From: Rhodopirellula sp. P2
Lineage (GTDB): Bacteria > Planctomycetota > Planctomycetia > Pirellulales > Pirellulaceae
Length of the DNA: 64,000 bases
Direction: 5' to 3'
Assembly: GCF_028768465.1 (NCBI RefSeq)
Contig: NZ_CP118225.1
Span: forward strand, 3,639,001-3,703,000
A program made the translations under genes and the position numbers. The notes under the pieces are model-generated. The model was not told the origin of the DNA, made no database searches, and saw only the letters and a list, made by a program, of their open reading frames with translations. Below, in pieces: positions 55,239 to 64,000 of this stretch (its first letter is position 1; each line of letters starts with the position of its first letter).

Positions 55239-58200
55239 TCATTCTTCTCGTGCTTTTCGTTTAAATGCATTCGTGTAATGACAGCCATTCCATCGAACGC
55301 CGTCGAACTTGCCGCCTCCGGTGAAGTCAGTCGTCTTCTCGTCCCAACTCCAGAACCAGGGGTATTCTTCGATGGGACGTTCGGGTTCCTTGCCCCGGTC
55401 TTTGGTCCACTTGATCTTTGGCTTGATGCGGAACACGCCAGCGTCTTTCGGGACGCCAGGAAGGTCCACTGCCATGAACGGCCGGATGTTGATGCGGACG
55501 CCATCGTTGATGTCCGGTTCAAAGCCGATTGGTTGCTCGTGGATTGGCTTCCAGCGAACAAACAAATCGTAGGGCGGTTCGCCCGCCAAAATCGCTTCAA
55601 GACGTTTGAACAGATCTTCGGCAGCCAGCAAGCGAGCCTCCGCAGCCGGCAACTCACGTTTCACTTCGTCTTTTTGACGTGTGATCCAGTCACCCAGGTA
55701 GCTGTACGTCAAACTCTCCAGCACCTTGCGGCCACCTGGACCAGCCAGCTTGTGGTAATTCACCAGTGCATGAAAACCGTCTTGTTTACGACCGTCGTAG
55801 ATGTGCCAAACGAAAGGTCGTTGATCGAACGTGTCGCAGTGTTCCTTGAAGAACTTGTTGCGCAGCCAATCATCCAGATTCTCGTTCGTCGTGACATCGC
55901 ACGCGGAAAGCAACCGAGCCAAACGATCGGCAGCGGCATCTTCGCCGCGAACCGACGGAATGCAGACAATGCCGTCATCGTCGATGTATGAATCGAGCTC
56001 GCTGCAACGATCAACCAAATCGCGAGCACGCTCACTGAGTCGCATCTCGGCGTCGAGTTCCGCCGGCCAGCGATAACCTAGAAGTCGAGCAGCGGCAACT
56101 TGCAGCGGCGATGTAGATTCGGATGGCCAGCCGTGAAAGAGCCATTGCGTTGGATCGTTAGACTCGGGTTCAGGTATCCCTGCAGGAAAACGATCAATCG
56201 CTTCTGCGGCCCATCGTTGTCGATCGAACGGCACCTGAGTGAAGTTTGCGACCTCAACACTTACCTTCTGGTTAATTCTTCTCAACTCTGTATTGAATTC
56301 ATTGGACTCAACGAAACACCAGAGTGGTGCAATGTCTTGCTCATTATCAGGGACAACTAGGCAGCACGATGTGTCCCACGGTCCCCCATATCGAAGAGTG
56401 CCGCGTATCTTGTTCATCATGCCAAAAATAAGCCCAGGCTTGTCCCATTGGTCAAGATTGCGGAGATACGCAGTTGGGCTTGAAGCAAGTCCGCCGTCTC
56501 CGTTTTCCCAGTAAAGCACCTTGGTGCAACCCGTGCCCCACGGCTCCATCACATAGGGCGATGACTGCATCAATATCCAGTCTGAATCGACACAAACTTC
56601 CCAAAAGTCACGCCGGAAACGTTGATCATCACCTGTACCAAGTCCCTTGTATGAGGTGCTTGTGTTTAACAGCAAGTCCTCAAGCGAACGTGTCTCCAGC
56701 ACCAACGCATATCCTGGATTATCCAGCTGGCTTGACTGCTGCACGAGCAACAAGTCAGCTCTGTCGGAACCCTGTAGCATTGCAGCCTTTGCGTCTTGGT
56801 CCTTGTCGCAGCCAACATCTATTCCAGCAATAATTCCTGAATCTTTCGGCGATTCCCGTGTGATCGCGAAAAGTGCCGTGGTAGCGGCCCACCAGTTCAT
56901 GTCACGAAAAGCGTTGCTTCCGAGCCTAGCAACGAAATTCCACCTTGCGGCAGAAAATAGCTTGTGCCTCATTTTCTTATATGTCGACAACGACAACCAG
57001 TTTTGAGGACTGACGATGGCCACCGTCCCAGATTCATGGCAGAATTCAAGGCAACGCAGTGTCAACGCCGTCGACAGATCAGCTTTTGCTGTCTTGTAGA
57101 ATCCATCAGTGTGCAACAGCAAAGGATCATCCTGCTTAACGCTCCCTAGGTAGGGGACGTTCGTAACAATCAAGCTGTATTGATTCGTTAGCAGTTTCGT
57201 TGCAGTCGCCAAGCCTTTCGCAGCGAGTCCCAACTCATGTGATTCCGGTTCGGTGTTTGGATCAGTGGCAACGGAACGTTCAAGCAACCCGTACAGATAT
57301 TCGGTTTGAACATCGCTGAGCAGAAATGACTCCAGCGAACGTCGCGGGTTAATCAAACTGCCCAATGTCGACGCCTGACTGAACATGTCGTAAAGCTGCC
57401 CCCAAAAAAAGCCAAGGCCTTCTTGAGCTTTAGCGGGAAGCGTCGGTCCATCTGCTTCGTTAGACTCAGCCGTTGGCTCGTTGTTGAGCAACTTCATCCA
57501 CTGTTCGCGAGTGGCCCCGATCGACTGGCCAACGTGAGCGATCGTCATGGACGGCAATTCGCGATAACGGTCCATCTTCCAAGCGGACATCGCGACGTTA
57601 AACACCGCGATCTGGACGCAGCGTTTGTCCAACTCCAAACCAAATAGGTTGTCTTCCAATACGGAGTCAATCGCTGCTGACAGACTGAGTGATTCTTCCC
57701 GCATTCGTAGCCGAACCAGCAGCTCAAACGCAGCGACCAAAAAATGCCCGCTACCGCAACACGGATCAAGAACTTTTAACTCTGCCGCAGTCCGTGGCCA
57801 ACCTTCAAACGTGCCGCCCATCGGCCGCCATGGTCCGTCGCCATTCTCTGATTCGCCGTCAGTTTCTTGCGACTCACGAACAAACCGCAGGTACTCGAAC
57901 TCGTATCCACCTGCCTCGGTCAACGCAACGGCTCGACGCAACTCATCTTCATCCTTAGCTGTCTTGGCTAGCGCTGGATTCTCCGCCAATACCTTGCCCG
58001 CATGCCAAGCACCCAGAGTATTGTGCAGCAAGAACATCACCATGTAGTCTTCGGTGAAGAACTGAGTCACGGCCGGCAACGTCGCGGCGTTGATCTTCTC
58101 TTCCGAATCATTCGCCCGCTTGTTGGCGTCGTTCTGCCAGAACTGATAGACCCAGCCCAGACTGTCGTCGGCGAGAAACACCGCCCGCACGAGACCCGTC

Positions 58201-58727
58201 TTGTCGCTCGCTGACGCCGGCTCTTCGACCAGTTCGATCAGGCTGCTCAACACTTCTGGCGGCAACTTGACTTCCAACACCGGGTTGTCGGCAGGAAAGA
58301 TGGCCGGCAACGCAGCCTGAGCAAAACGCCCCGCCAATTCCCACTGGTGCGTACCCTCTTCGTGCGCTAGCTCCTCAACTTCCTCCAGCGAGACCAACGC
58401 CTTCAATTGCGGATGCCACAAACAATCGTTCTCGGCCAAGAAACGAGCAAACAGAATTCGGTGCCAATGCTGATACGCACATTCCTCAACCAACCGATCA
58501 ATCGACTGCGCCCCCGAAGCATCCCGCCGATCCCCCAAGAACCGACCATGAGCACGCAACCGATTTCGCAGTTGAACCTGCTCGTCGGTTTTGATGTGAT
58601 CGCCCCGCTTGGCCTCATGCACCGTCAACGATTCCAGCGCCTGGCGAGCACCCTGCTCAGCCACCTTACGCGCATCAACGACCGCCTTTTCGAGTTTCCG
58701 TCTCAGTTCGCTTGATAGTGTTGTCAT
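55239..58727 (-). CDS. pglX: BREX adenine-specific DNA methyltransferase PglX
   Basis: 1162 aa from ATG 58727; a TTG at 58739 would overlap the parA stop by four bases and is an alternative. Motif I DPCCGSGHF at 321-329 and motif IV NVPY at 523-526 (the usual NPPY with Val) define an N6-adenine methyltransferase. Long helical N-region of about 300 residues and a C-terminal target-recognition region. PglX methylates host DNA at the BREX site. Its motif IV variant has been seen in other PglX-like proteins to my knowledge, so I do not call it inactive. Confidence 0.93.
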   Translation of the reverse strand: MTTLSSELRRKLEKAVVDARKVAEQGARQALESLTVHEAKRGDHIKTDEQVQLRNRLRAHGRFLGDRRDASGAQSIDRLVEECAYQHWHRILFARFLAENDCLWHPQLKALVSLEEVEELAHEEGTHQWELAGRFAQAALPAIFPADNPVLEVKLPPEVLSSLIELVEEPASASDKTGLVRAVFLADDSLGWVYQFWQNDANKRANDSEEKINAATLPAVTQFFTEDYMVMFLLHNTLGAWHAGKVLAENPALAKTAKDEDELRRAVALTEAGGYEFEYLRFVRESQETDGESENGDGPWRPMGGTFEGWPRTAAELKVLDPCCGSGHFLVAAFELLVRLRMREESLSLSAAIDSVLEDNLFGLELDKRCVQIAVFNVAMSAWKMDRYRELPSMTIAHVGQSIGATREQWMKLLNNEPTAESNEADGPTLPAKAQEGLGFFWGQLYDMFSQASTLGSLINPRRSLESFLLSDVQTEYLYGLLERSVATDPNTEPESHELGLAAKGLATATKLLTNQYSLIVTNVPYLGSVKQDDPLLLHTDGFYKTAKADLSTALTLRCLEFCHESGTVAIVSPQNWLSLSTYKKMRHKLFSAARWNFVARLGSNAFRDMNWWAATTALFAITRESPKDSGIIAGIDVGCDKDQDAKAAMLQGSDRADLLLVQQSSQLDNPGYALVLETRSLEDLLLNTSTSYKGLGTGDDQRFRRDFWEVCVDSDWILMQSSPYVMEPWGTGCTKVLYWENGDGGLASSPTAYLRNLDQWDKPGLIFGMMNKIRGTLRYGGPWDTSCCLVVPDNEQDIAPLWCFVESNEFNTELRRINQKVSVEVANFTQVPFDRQRWAAEAIDRFPAGIPEPESNDPTQWLFHGWPSESTSPLQVAAARLLGYRWPAELDAEMRLSERARDLVDRCSELDSYIDDDGIVCIPSVRGEDAAADRLARLLSACDVTTNENLDDWLRNKFFKEHCDTFDQRPFVWHIYDGRKQDGFHALVNYHKLAGPGGRKVLESLTYSYLGDWITRQKDEVKRELPAAEARLLAAEDLFKRLEAILAGEPPYDLFVRWKPIHEQPIGFEPDINDGVRINIRPFMAVDLPGVPKDAGVFRIKPKIKWTKDRGKEPERPIEEYPWFWSWDEKTTDFTGGGKFDGVRWNGCHYTNAFKRKAREE

Positions 58728-58735
58728 GATGCCAC

Positions 58736-59719
58736 TCAAGTACTCAAACCAATACGGGACGCGATTTTTTTACTTAGTTTTTCAAAGTCTTTGTAGGCTT
58801 CTTGGACGTAGCCTCCGTGTGCTCCGATTGCTCCGTCCGCAGGTTTTAGATCAAACACTGGCTTCTTGGCGTCATCGGCGAGTTGGATCAAGCTATGAAA
58901 GTTCCGTATAATGGCAAGGCACGCATCGTCCTCGCCTAACGGCGTCCTGTGACTCAATTCCTGGTTAAGTATGTTGCGATGATACAGTTCCGGGATTTGT
59001 TGCATGGACGCTTGTAGTGCGGCTGTTGTTGTGCGACCGCGCTGATGGATGTGGCCGACGATGTATCCGATCGGGAGTGTATCTTGGATCGGAACGCCAT
59101 ACTTAGCGCAGCACGGCGTTTCATTGATTTCATGCCATTCACTTTGCCATCTTCCGAGCGTTGCTCCCAATAACTGCAGCGTTCGTAGTGTGAGCGCATT
59201 CGGTGTAAGAGGAACGGCCAAGTGAGTGCAGTTCACCAACACTGCTCGGTTCATTGCAGAGAACTGCGGTGCTAAGTCAACGAGGACGACATCAGCTGCG
59301 TGAGCTTCGGCTGCCATTTCAAGAACGAAGCGAAACCCAAGAAGTTGCTTCAGAGCTTCTTCATTGTCGTGCTGAGCAAGACTCCAGCCCGCCGCGTAAC
59401 GTTCCTCAAAGTCGGACTGACGAAAGTCCGTCGATAGGAGTGCAACATCATCCCTGATCGGCCAAAGGTGTGGGGGAAGGATATCAGAACCGTCATTGTG
59501 ATAGGGAGCCAGCGCATCGAAAACAGTCCGCTCGTATTTCCATCCTTGGTCCAACTGCGACTCAGTCAACAACATCGCAGAGAGGTTGTATTGCGGGTCA
59601 AGATCTGCCACAACAACGCGGTATCCCAATTCGCCGAGCATGATTGCGACATGAGCGGTAAGCGTGGTTTTGCCAACGCCCCCCTTGCAATTGAACAGAC
59701 TCACTATTGGAACGCTCAT
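58736..59719 (-). CDS. ParA/MinD-type ATPase inside the BREX operon
   Basis: 327 aa. Deviant Walker A CKGGVGKTT at 11-19 with the signature Lys12, a switch VVADLDPQYNLS at 36-47, and the VLVDLAPQFSAMNRA motif at about 141-155. No ParB or centromere partner is visible. Start overlaps the upstream AlbA_2 stop by four bases (ATGA) and pglX follows within 8 bases, so it is made in step with the methyltransferase. Full-length, not a remnant. ParA proteins dimerise on DNA with ATP; its role here is unknown. Confidence 0.88.
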   Translation of the reverse strand: MSVPIVSLFNCKGGVGKTTLTAHVAIMLGELGYRVVVADLDPQYNLSAMLLTESQLDQGWKYERTVFDALAPYHNDGSDILPPHLWPIRDDVALLSTDFRQSDFEERYAAGWSLAQHDNEEALKQLLGFRFVLEMAAEAHAADVVLVDLAPQFSAMNRAVLVNCTHLAVPLTPNALTLRTLQLLGATLGRWQSEWHEINETPCCAKYGVPIQDTLPIGYIVGHIHQRGRTTTAALQASMQQIPELYHRNILNQELSHRTPLGEDDACLAIIRNFHSLIQLADDAKKPVFDLKPADGAIGAHGGYVQEAYKDFEKLSKKIASRIGLST

Positions 59720-60909
59720 GTTCGTTTCCTCAGTGTCACGGAGACAAAGGTCGATTGTGGGGTCAACTCTAATGGGGGACTGCCGTTGTCGGTCAGCGCA
59801 TCTCGTGCGGACTGAATTCCAGCTCCAAACTTTTGAACAAACCCAAGGTTTCGCATTACTTCTGCAATAGTCGGGTTGCGATAGTCAGCTTCTCCCGGAC
59901 GTCCAAAGTTTTCAATGGTTACCGCGCCATAAGGGCCACCGGGACTTAGAATCTCAACGCGATCACTGAACCACATTAGTCGCGTTGGCGCGTTGGTCGT
60001 TTCATAGCTACGGTGCATGATTGCGTTTCGCAGCAGTTGTTGGATGGCGACAATTGGATAATCGGGGACACGAATTTCCGTAGGAGCGGACTTAAAGTCG
60101 GTTTCGATTTCAATGTTAGCTTCTACTGTTTCTTCCGACTTCCGAATCAACTCTGATATCGGGCCATGGATCGCTCGCTGACTCGCCACGGGATCAGAGA
60201 GTTTAGTTCCGTTAATCTTCACAAACTGTAAGTATGCACCTGGCAAGAAATCAGCTGGCGACTTGCCTAGTGTGAGCAAACCAGCAACCGTAGGCGTTAC
60301 CTCATCGGCGTCAAGGAACCGCAGCGATCTAAGTTGCTGCTCGATTGTTCTTTTGTTTTCTGCGATTACTTGTGGCGCAATTGCAGAAGGTAGATACGTA
60401 TTTCGAAACAGATCTAGGTCAAGGTCGTCTAAGGTCGCCGAAGAGATCGGCTGCATATCCCACGGTAGGTTACCAGCCCTTCGTCGTTCGGTAAGCCTTT
60501 GCTCTTCTTCACGCGTAGCCGTATCGCGACGAGGGCCAACTCGAATCCAGCTCCGTCCCTTAAAACGAACAGGGGGAAGCCGCGATGGTTCGACAATCAC
60601 AATTGCTACTTCACAACCATTGATCGTTTTCTTCTGCACGATCAATGACGGGAGCGGAAGAATGTTGCCGGTAGAACGCAGTTGAGAGAGATTAAGTAGT
60701 AGTTTGTCATCAATCGGGAGATTCATGCAGCTGCCATCATCTTTTACGCCAATGAACAGAACTCCAGGTTTTTTGTGCCCCGGCATGTCATTAGCGAAGG
60801 CACAAATCGCCTGTTGAATCTTCTTCGGATCGGCAGCCGATTGCTTCCGTTCAACGCGATCAGACTCGATGTCCTCGTAAAGCTCCTTCAATTCTTGGTC
60901 GGTGAGCAT
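59716..60909 (-). CDS. AlbA_2 (Schlafen-like) and HATPase_c_4 protein, copy 1
   Basis: 397 aa. AlbA_2 fold at about 10-130 (VERKQSAADPKKIQQAICAFA, GVLFIGVKDDGS), then a bundle, then IQQLLRNAIMHRSYE matching the HATPase_c_4 helix motif, and a winged-helix end (FGAGIQSARDAL). Same domain order as the protein at 51026-52321 but clearly divergent. 54 bases downstream of brxC and four-base overlap with parA. Could be a regulator or an effector using ATP; no direct evidence. Confidence 0.85.
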   Translation of the reverse strand: MLTDQELKELYEDIESDRVERKQSAADPKKIQQAICAFANDMPGHKKPGVLFIGVKDDGSCMNLPIDDKLLLNLSQLRSTGNILPLPSLIVQKKTINGCEVAIVIVEPSRLPPVRFKGRSWIRVGPRRDTATREEEQRLTERRRAGNLPWDMQPISSATLDDLDLDLFRNTYLPSAIAPQVIAENKRTIEQQLRSLRFLDADEVTPTVAGLLTLGKSPADFLPGAYLQFVKINGTKLSDPVASQRAIHGPISELIRKSEETVEANIEIETDFKSAPTEIRVPDYPIVAIQQLLRNAIMHRSYETTNAPTRLMWFSDRVEILSPGGPYGAVTIENFGRPGEADYRNPTIAEVMRNLGFVQKFGAGIQSARDALTDNGSPPLELTPQSTFVSVTLRKRT

Positions 60910-60963
60910 GATTTGTTCTCGATTAAATGATTGGATTTGATTCGCAAGCTAGAGCTTACGCCT

Positions 60964-63900
60964 CTAGCTAATGACGACAGGGCCGTCTTTCAGTTTTTGA
61001 TTGATGGCTGCCTCCTGCTCTGCCAACCAAAACTTCACATCATCAGGCGTCTTCAAGGTTCCACTCGACAAGTGCATACGTTGAAGCTTGGGTTCATGCA
61101 GCTTGGCGGCTCTCGCGTCAACACTGGCAAATCGACTGGTCAGTGCGTCAGTCTTGTCTTTCCACGATGAAAGAGGAGTCGCATCAAGCGTTCGCAGCAG
61201 TTCGTCGTCGCTGCCAACGGAGATCGCTGGAACTCCGTTCAATCCTTCTGCCTGCATCAACTCAGACTGTTTTGCTGCATCCGTCTTCTGCCATGACTCG
61301 CTGGCCTTCAATGACTCAAACTCGGAGTTGTAGGTGCTTTCGTATTGATCGTGAGCCGACGTCACTGCCGACCGCAAGGCCGCCGCGGCTTTCTTGACCA
61401 ACGGCGTTACGTGATCGGTCTTCTCCAGCAGCAAACGACTGTCGCGTATTCCATCTGCCGCAGATCGAATGTCGGCGAACTCATCCATCCCGTCACCGTG
61501 CTTCATCAGCCGACCGAGGCGTTGCCACTGGGGCATTCTCTTCTCGGATAGCTCGGCAAGCGCTGTCCAATCCTCGGCTTGCTTGCTGAGTTCATCACGA
61601 ACGGCCAGCAGCTTTGCCAGTCGTTCGTTGCCTGCGTGATTTCGCAGGTCAGTCAGATGATCCGTATCGGGGCGAACCGGCAGTGGTGCGTCGCCGCCAG
61701 CGCGGCTGGCCAAGTCAAACATCGCCTTGAGGAACTCGCTTGACTTATCTTCCAAATCATCGCTTGGACGTGTCGGAACCCCGGCCGTCGGGAACAAGCC
61801 GCGAAGGGCAATCTTGTCACTGGCGGATAGCGTGATCGTTTCCTGCCGGAGTTCTGCCTTCTTTATCTTGGTCTGGTCCAACTTGCCCGGCGGGACGCTG
61901 TCACCGCCAGCACGAACGGTGATATCGCCTGAGTTGTGCAACGCCATGATTGCGCCGTCGATCGCGTCTTGCGACCAGCCGTAGGGTGCGTTTCCAAAAA
62001 TCTTCTGCAGCTGACGACCTTCGCATCCGGCCCCGATCTCACGCAGTAAGGCTTTGCATACGGGGTGGCCCTTTGTTTCGCCCGTCCAACTAACGGCGCC
62101 CAGTGGTGCATCGTCGTTGTTCTTGGCACGACTGATGACGACAGGCCAATTCTTGTGGTCACCGTCACCAAACTTGGGAAACATCCGGTCGAGGGCATCC
62201 TTGGCGGCGTCTTTGACCTTTTCCTCGATCGTAAGTGACATCACCTCGGCACCGCCGCCCTTGAATACTTTGGCGGCGTCGACAATTTCACCAAGGATTT
62301 CATCGCGAGTACGCTGGGCATCAGTTTGCCGACTTTCCATCGCGCTCCGTGCTTCGTCTCCCTCTGGCGTGCTCGGGACACCTTTGATTTTGATGGTTCC
62401 AGTCGAAGCCTCATAACGAACGATCTGCTTCTCTAAGTCCTTCGAGTTTCCGCGCGGCAGGAAGACAAAGACAATCGGACTGTCGGTTCCGGCGGCACGA
62501 GCTGAATCGACCACGTTCTTTTCACTGGCCGAGTACTCATCTCGAATCCATACGGGTACCGCATCACCGTCGACGACCGGGGCATCGTCGCCGAAGTGGA
62601 TCGCCAACTTGCGTTTCTCTTTTCGCTCACCTTGGATCAGCGAAATACCCTTGATGGCGTCATGACTGGCTGCACGGATCAGCGCGTCACGCTTGGAGGT
62701 TAGCTCGCTAGAGTTTGCATTGAGCTGCTGCTCTCGCTTGCGGAACTCAGCGTCCCAGTCGGAATACTCCTTGGTTTGAAGGTTGTATTCACTGTGGTCC
62801 TTCAGCAAAATTCCGTCGTTGACGAGTTCTTCAAGCAAATCCGGAATCTCTTTGCGAAGCCGCGCCCCGTCGTCTTGGAGATCGCTGACCATCAAGTCGG
62901 CCAGCATCTCCTCCGACGCGCGAACGCCGATATCAAATCCGGCCTCACGTGGGATCTTGCGAATCAAGAAGGTCAGACCGCAAAGCCGGCGTTTCAGTTT
63001 TCCCTTTTCGGTGCCGTCGTCGAGTGATCGAATTGTTTCATCGAGTTCACGAAGTAGCACACCTTGGTGAACCAGGCTCGGCTGAAGCTGGTCGAACATC
63101 AGATCGGCCGGCACCACCGTGCCTAGTCCGCTGGATGCGTAGTCGTGTAGCGCATCGTGAATGATTCGCAACTGAGACCGAAGCATTCCGCTCGTGCCTG
63201 TTGGATCGACGGCGCGGAACACGTGCTCCCAAAACCGACGTCGTACCGGCAGCAAGGGATAGTCTTCAACCATGATTTCGCGGTCGCTGCCTTTGCTTCC
63301 GATTCGCGTCCCAGAGAGCTGACGTTCGATTTCACCGGAGTGTACGTCGAGGCACTTGCGTATCGCGTCAACGTGTTCGGGCTTTTTCTGCAACAAGACA
63401 CGACGCGTCACCGTTTCGACATCGGTGTCCGAAAGTTCGATCGGGATCGTGAAGCGATCTTGAAGCCATTTGAAGTGTGGTGCCTGGGACGCGAGTGCGT
63501 TCTGTCCCGCACCAACAACGATGATCCGAGATTCCAACTGCTTGCTGAGCGCTTCGGCAACATCGACTACATCTCGAGTCCGATCCTTCGAGTCGCCAAT
63601 GTGGATTTGCACTTCGTCCAGCACGATGATCGTGCATGGCAACTTCCCATCGACCGAAAGCACTTCACGTGTCAGCTGTAACAATTCCGACGAGGAAATG
63701 TCCGCTGGTTTCTTGAACTGCCCTCGGATCGTTTCCCGTGCCGACTTGCGGTCACCATATCCGGCATCGACCTCCACCAAGGCGTCGTGCAATACGGGAC
63801 TGACGGTCAGGTCGTTCAGCTCGCGAAAGAAGTCTTTTCCCTTGGCTTCAACGGCAGCTTTGACTTGATCGTAGAAACCGTTGTTTTTGAGGTAGAGGCA

Positions 63901-64000
63901 GAACTTTGCCGGAGCATATTGTTCGGGTAGTCCCTTTGATCGCAGGATCATGCCCAAGACGGTCAAACGAACGCTGCTGGTGTCACCCGATGGCAGCGTT
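60964..64000 (-). CDS. brxC: BREX P-loop protein BrxC/PglY (5' end off-window)
   Basis: About 1012 residues seen; the frame is still open at the right edge, so the N-terminus with Walker A is missing. The visible part contains Walker B TIIVLDEVQIHIG, a sensor-like VVGAGQNAL, and helical BrxC regions rich in Glu/Lys, with the central FVFLPRGNSKDLEKQIV segment. BREX BrxC is a large AAA+ ATPase (about 1200 aa). First visible gene of the operon; brxA and brxB, which precede brxC in type I BREX, would lie beyond the window. A TTG at 63966 is an internal codon, not the start. Confidence 0.93.
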   Translation of the reverse strand, partial: TLPSGDTSSVRLTVLGMILRSKGLPEQYAPAKFCLYLKNNGFYDQVKAAVEAKGKDFFRELNDLTVSPVLHDALVEVDAGYGDRKSARETIRGQFKKPADISSSELLQLTREVLSVDGKLPCTIIVLDEVQIHIGDSKDRTRDVVDVAEALSKQLESRIIVVGAGQNALASQAPHFKWLQDRFTIPIELSDTDVETVTRRVLLQKKPEHVDAIRKCLDVHSGEIERQLSGTRIGSKGSDREIMVEDYPLLPVRRRFWEHVFRAVDPTGTSGMLRSQLRIIHDALHDYASSGLGTVVPADLMFDQLQPSLVHQGVLLRELDETIRSLDDGTEKGKLKRRLCGLTFLIRKIPREAGFDIGVRASEEMLADLMVSDLQDDGARLRKEIPDLLEELVNDGILLKDHSEYNLQTKEYSDWDAEFRKREQQLNANSSELTSKRDALIRAASHDAIKGISLIQGERKEKRKLAIHFGDDAPVVDGDAVPVWIRDEYSASEKNVVDSARAAGTDSPIVFVFLPRGNSKDLEKQIVRYEASTGTIKIKGVPSTPEGDEARSAMESRQTDAQRTRDEILGEIVDAAKVFKGGGAEVMSLTIEEKVKDAAKDALDRMFPKFGDGDHKNWPVVISRAKNNDDAPLGAVSWTGETKGHPVCKALLREIGAGCEGRQLQKIFGNAPYGWSQDAIDGAIMALHNSGDITVRAGGDSVPPGKLDQTKIKKAELRQETITLSASDKIALRGLFPTAGVPTRPSDDLEDKSSEFLKAMFDLASRAGGDAPLPVRPDTDHLTDLRNHAGNERLAKLLAVRDELSKQAEDWTALAELSEKRMPQWQRLGRLMKHGDGMDEFADIRSAADGIRDSRLLLEKTDHVTPLVKKAAAALRSAVTSAHDQYESTYNSEFESLKASESWQKTDAAKQSELMQAEGLNGVPAISVGSDDELLRTLDATPLSSWKDKTDALTSRFASVDARAAKLHEPKLQRMHLSSGTLKTPDDVKFWLAEQEAAINQKLKDGPVVIS

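Noticed and set aside
58736-59719. Plasmid or integrated element partition locus
   Set aside because: No ParB, parS or replication gene; the gene is locked into the BREX operon by overlaps.
63964-63966. TTG as the start of brxC
   Set aside because: The frame continues to the right edge without a stop, and a BrxC this short would lack its N-terminal P-loop.

Overview
The window looks like chromosomal DNA of a Rhodopirellula-type planctomycete. The evidence is a giant secreted protein carrying the planctomycete LExRxLLA-like signature (TLEKRELLAAE), a DUF1559 pseudopilin-like protein, a nusA-infB-rbfA block with long low-complexity extensions, moderately high GC, frequent GTG/TTG starts and many dispersed palindromic repeats. 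Assignment is by gene content and style only; no search was run.

Layout: 1-7243 (minus) is the 5' part of a very large extracellular protein with two separate HExxHxxGxxH metalloprotease motifs. 7800-15445 (plus) is a type II secretion/type IV-pilus-like pseudopilin operon (GspG, H, I, J, K, then GspL/PilM-like and GspM/PilO-like), closed by a strong terminator. 15573-22347 holds nusA, infB, rbfA and a nuclease-III-like protein with a histone-H1-like lysine/alanine tail; yebC follows. 23174-24234 is a repeat-filled spacer. 24235-29072 encodes an RND efflux pair. 29218-30491 is an intact IS3-family insertion sequence with 3-bp target duplication, followed by a 113-bp tandem repeat array. 31269-35750 is a signalling cluster: one hybrid histidine kinase and five stand-alone receiver proteins, four of which lie between 111-bp inverted repeats. 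35872-39733 has an OprP-like porin, a secreted alpha/beta hydrolase and a DUF1559 protein. 39746-40690 is a 71-bp tandem array interrupted by a hairpin element.

From about 41.2 kb to the right edge lies a defence island, slightly richer in A+T by eye. On the minus strand, in transcription order (right to left), it encodes BrxC (5' end off-window), an AlbA_2 protein, a ParA-type ATPase, the PglX methyltransferase, a TrlF/Ppl-like PHP-ATPase, a second AlbA_2 protein, the PglZ phosphatase, BrxL, and a McrB-McrC pair. Most junctions are overlaps or short gaps, so this reads as one long operon: a BREX system of the brxC-pglX-pglZ-brxL kind (type I-like; brxA/brxB would lie beyond the right edge) that has taken in a PHP-SMC-like defence ATPase, two AlbA_2/ATPase-like proteins, a ParA ATPase and a type IV (modified-base) restriction module. 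A convergent plus-strand gene (41385-42284) with an HTH-like region and repeated promoter-proximal sites marks the left border and may be a regulator. This composite BREX locus is the most interesting object in the window.
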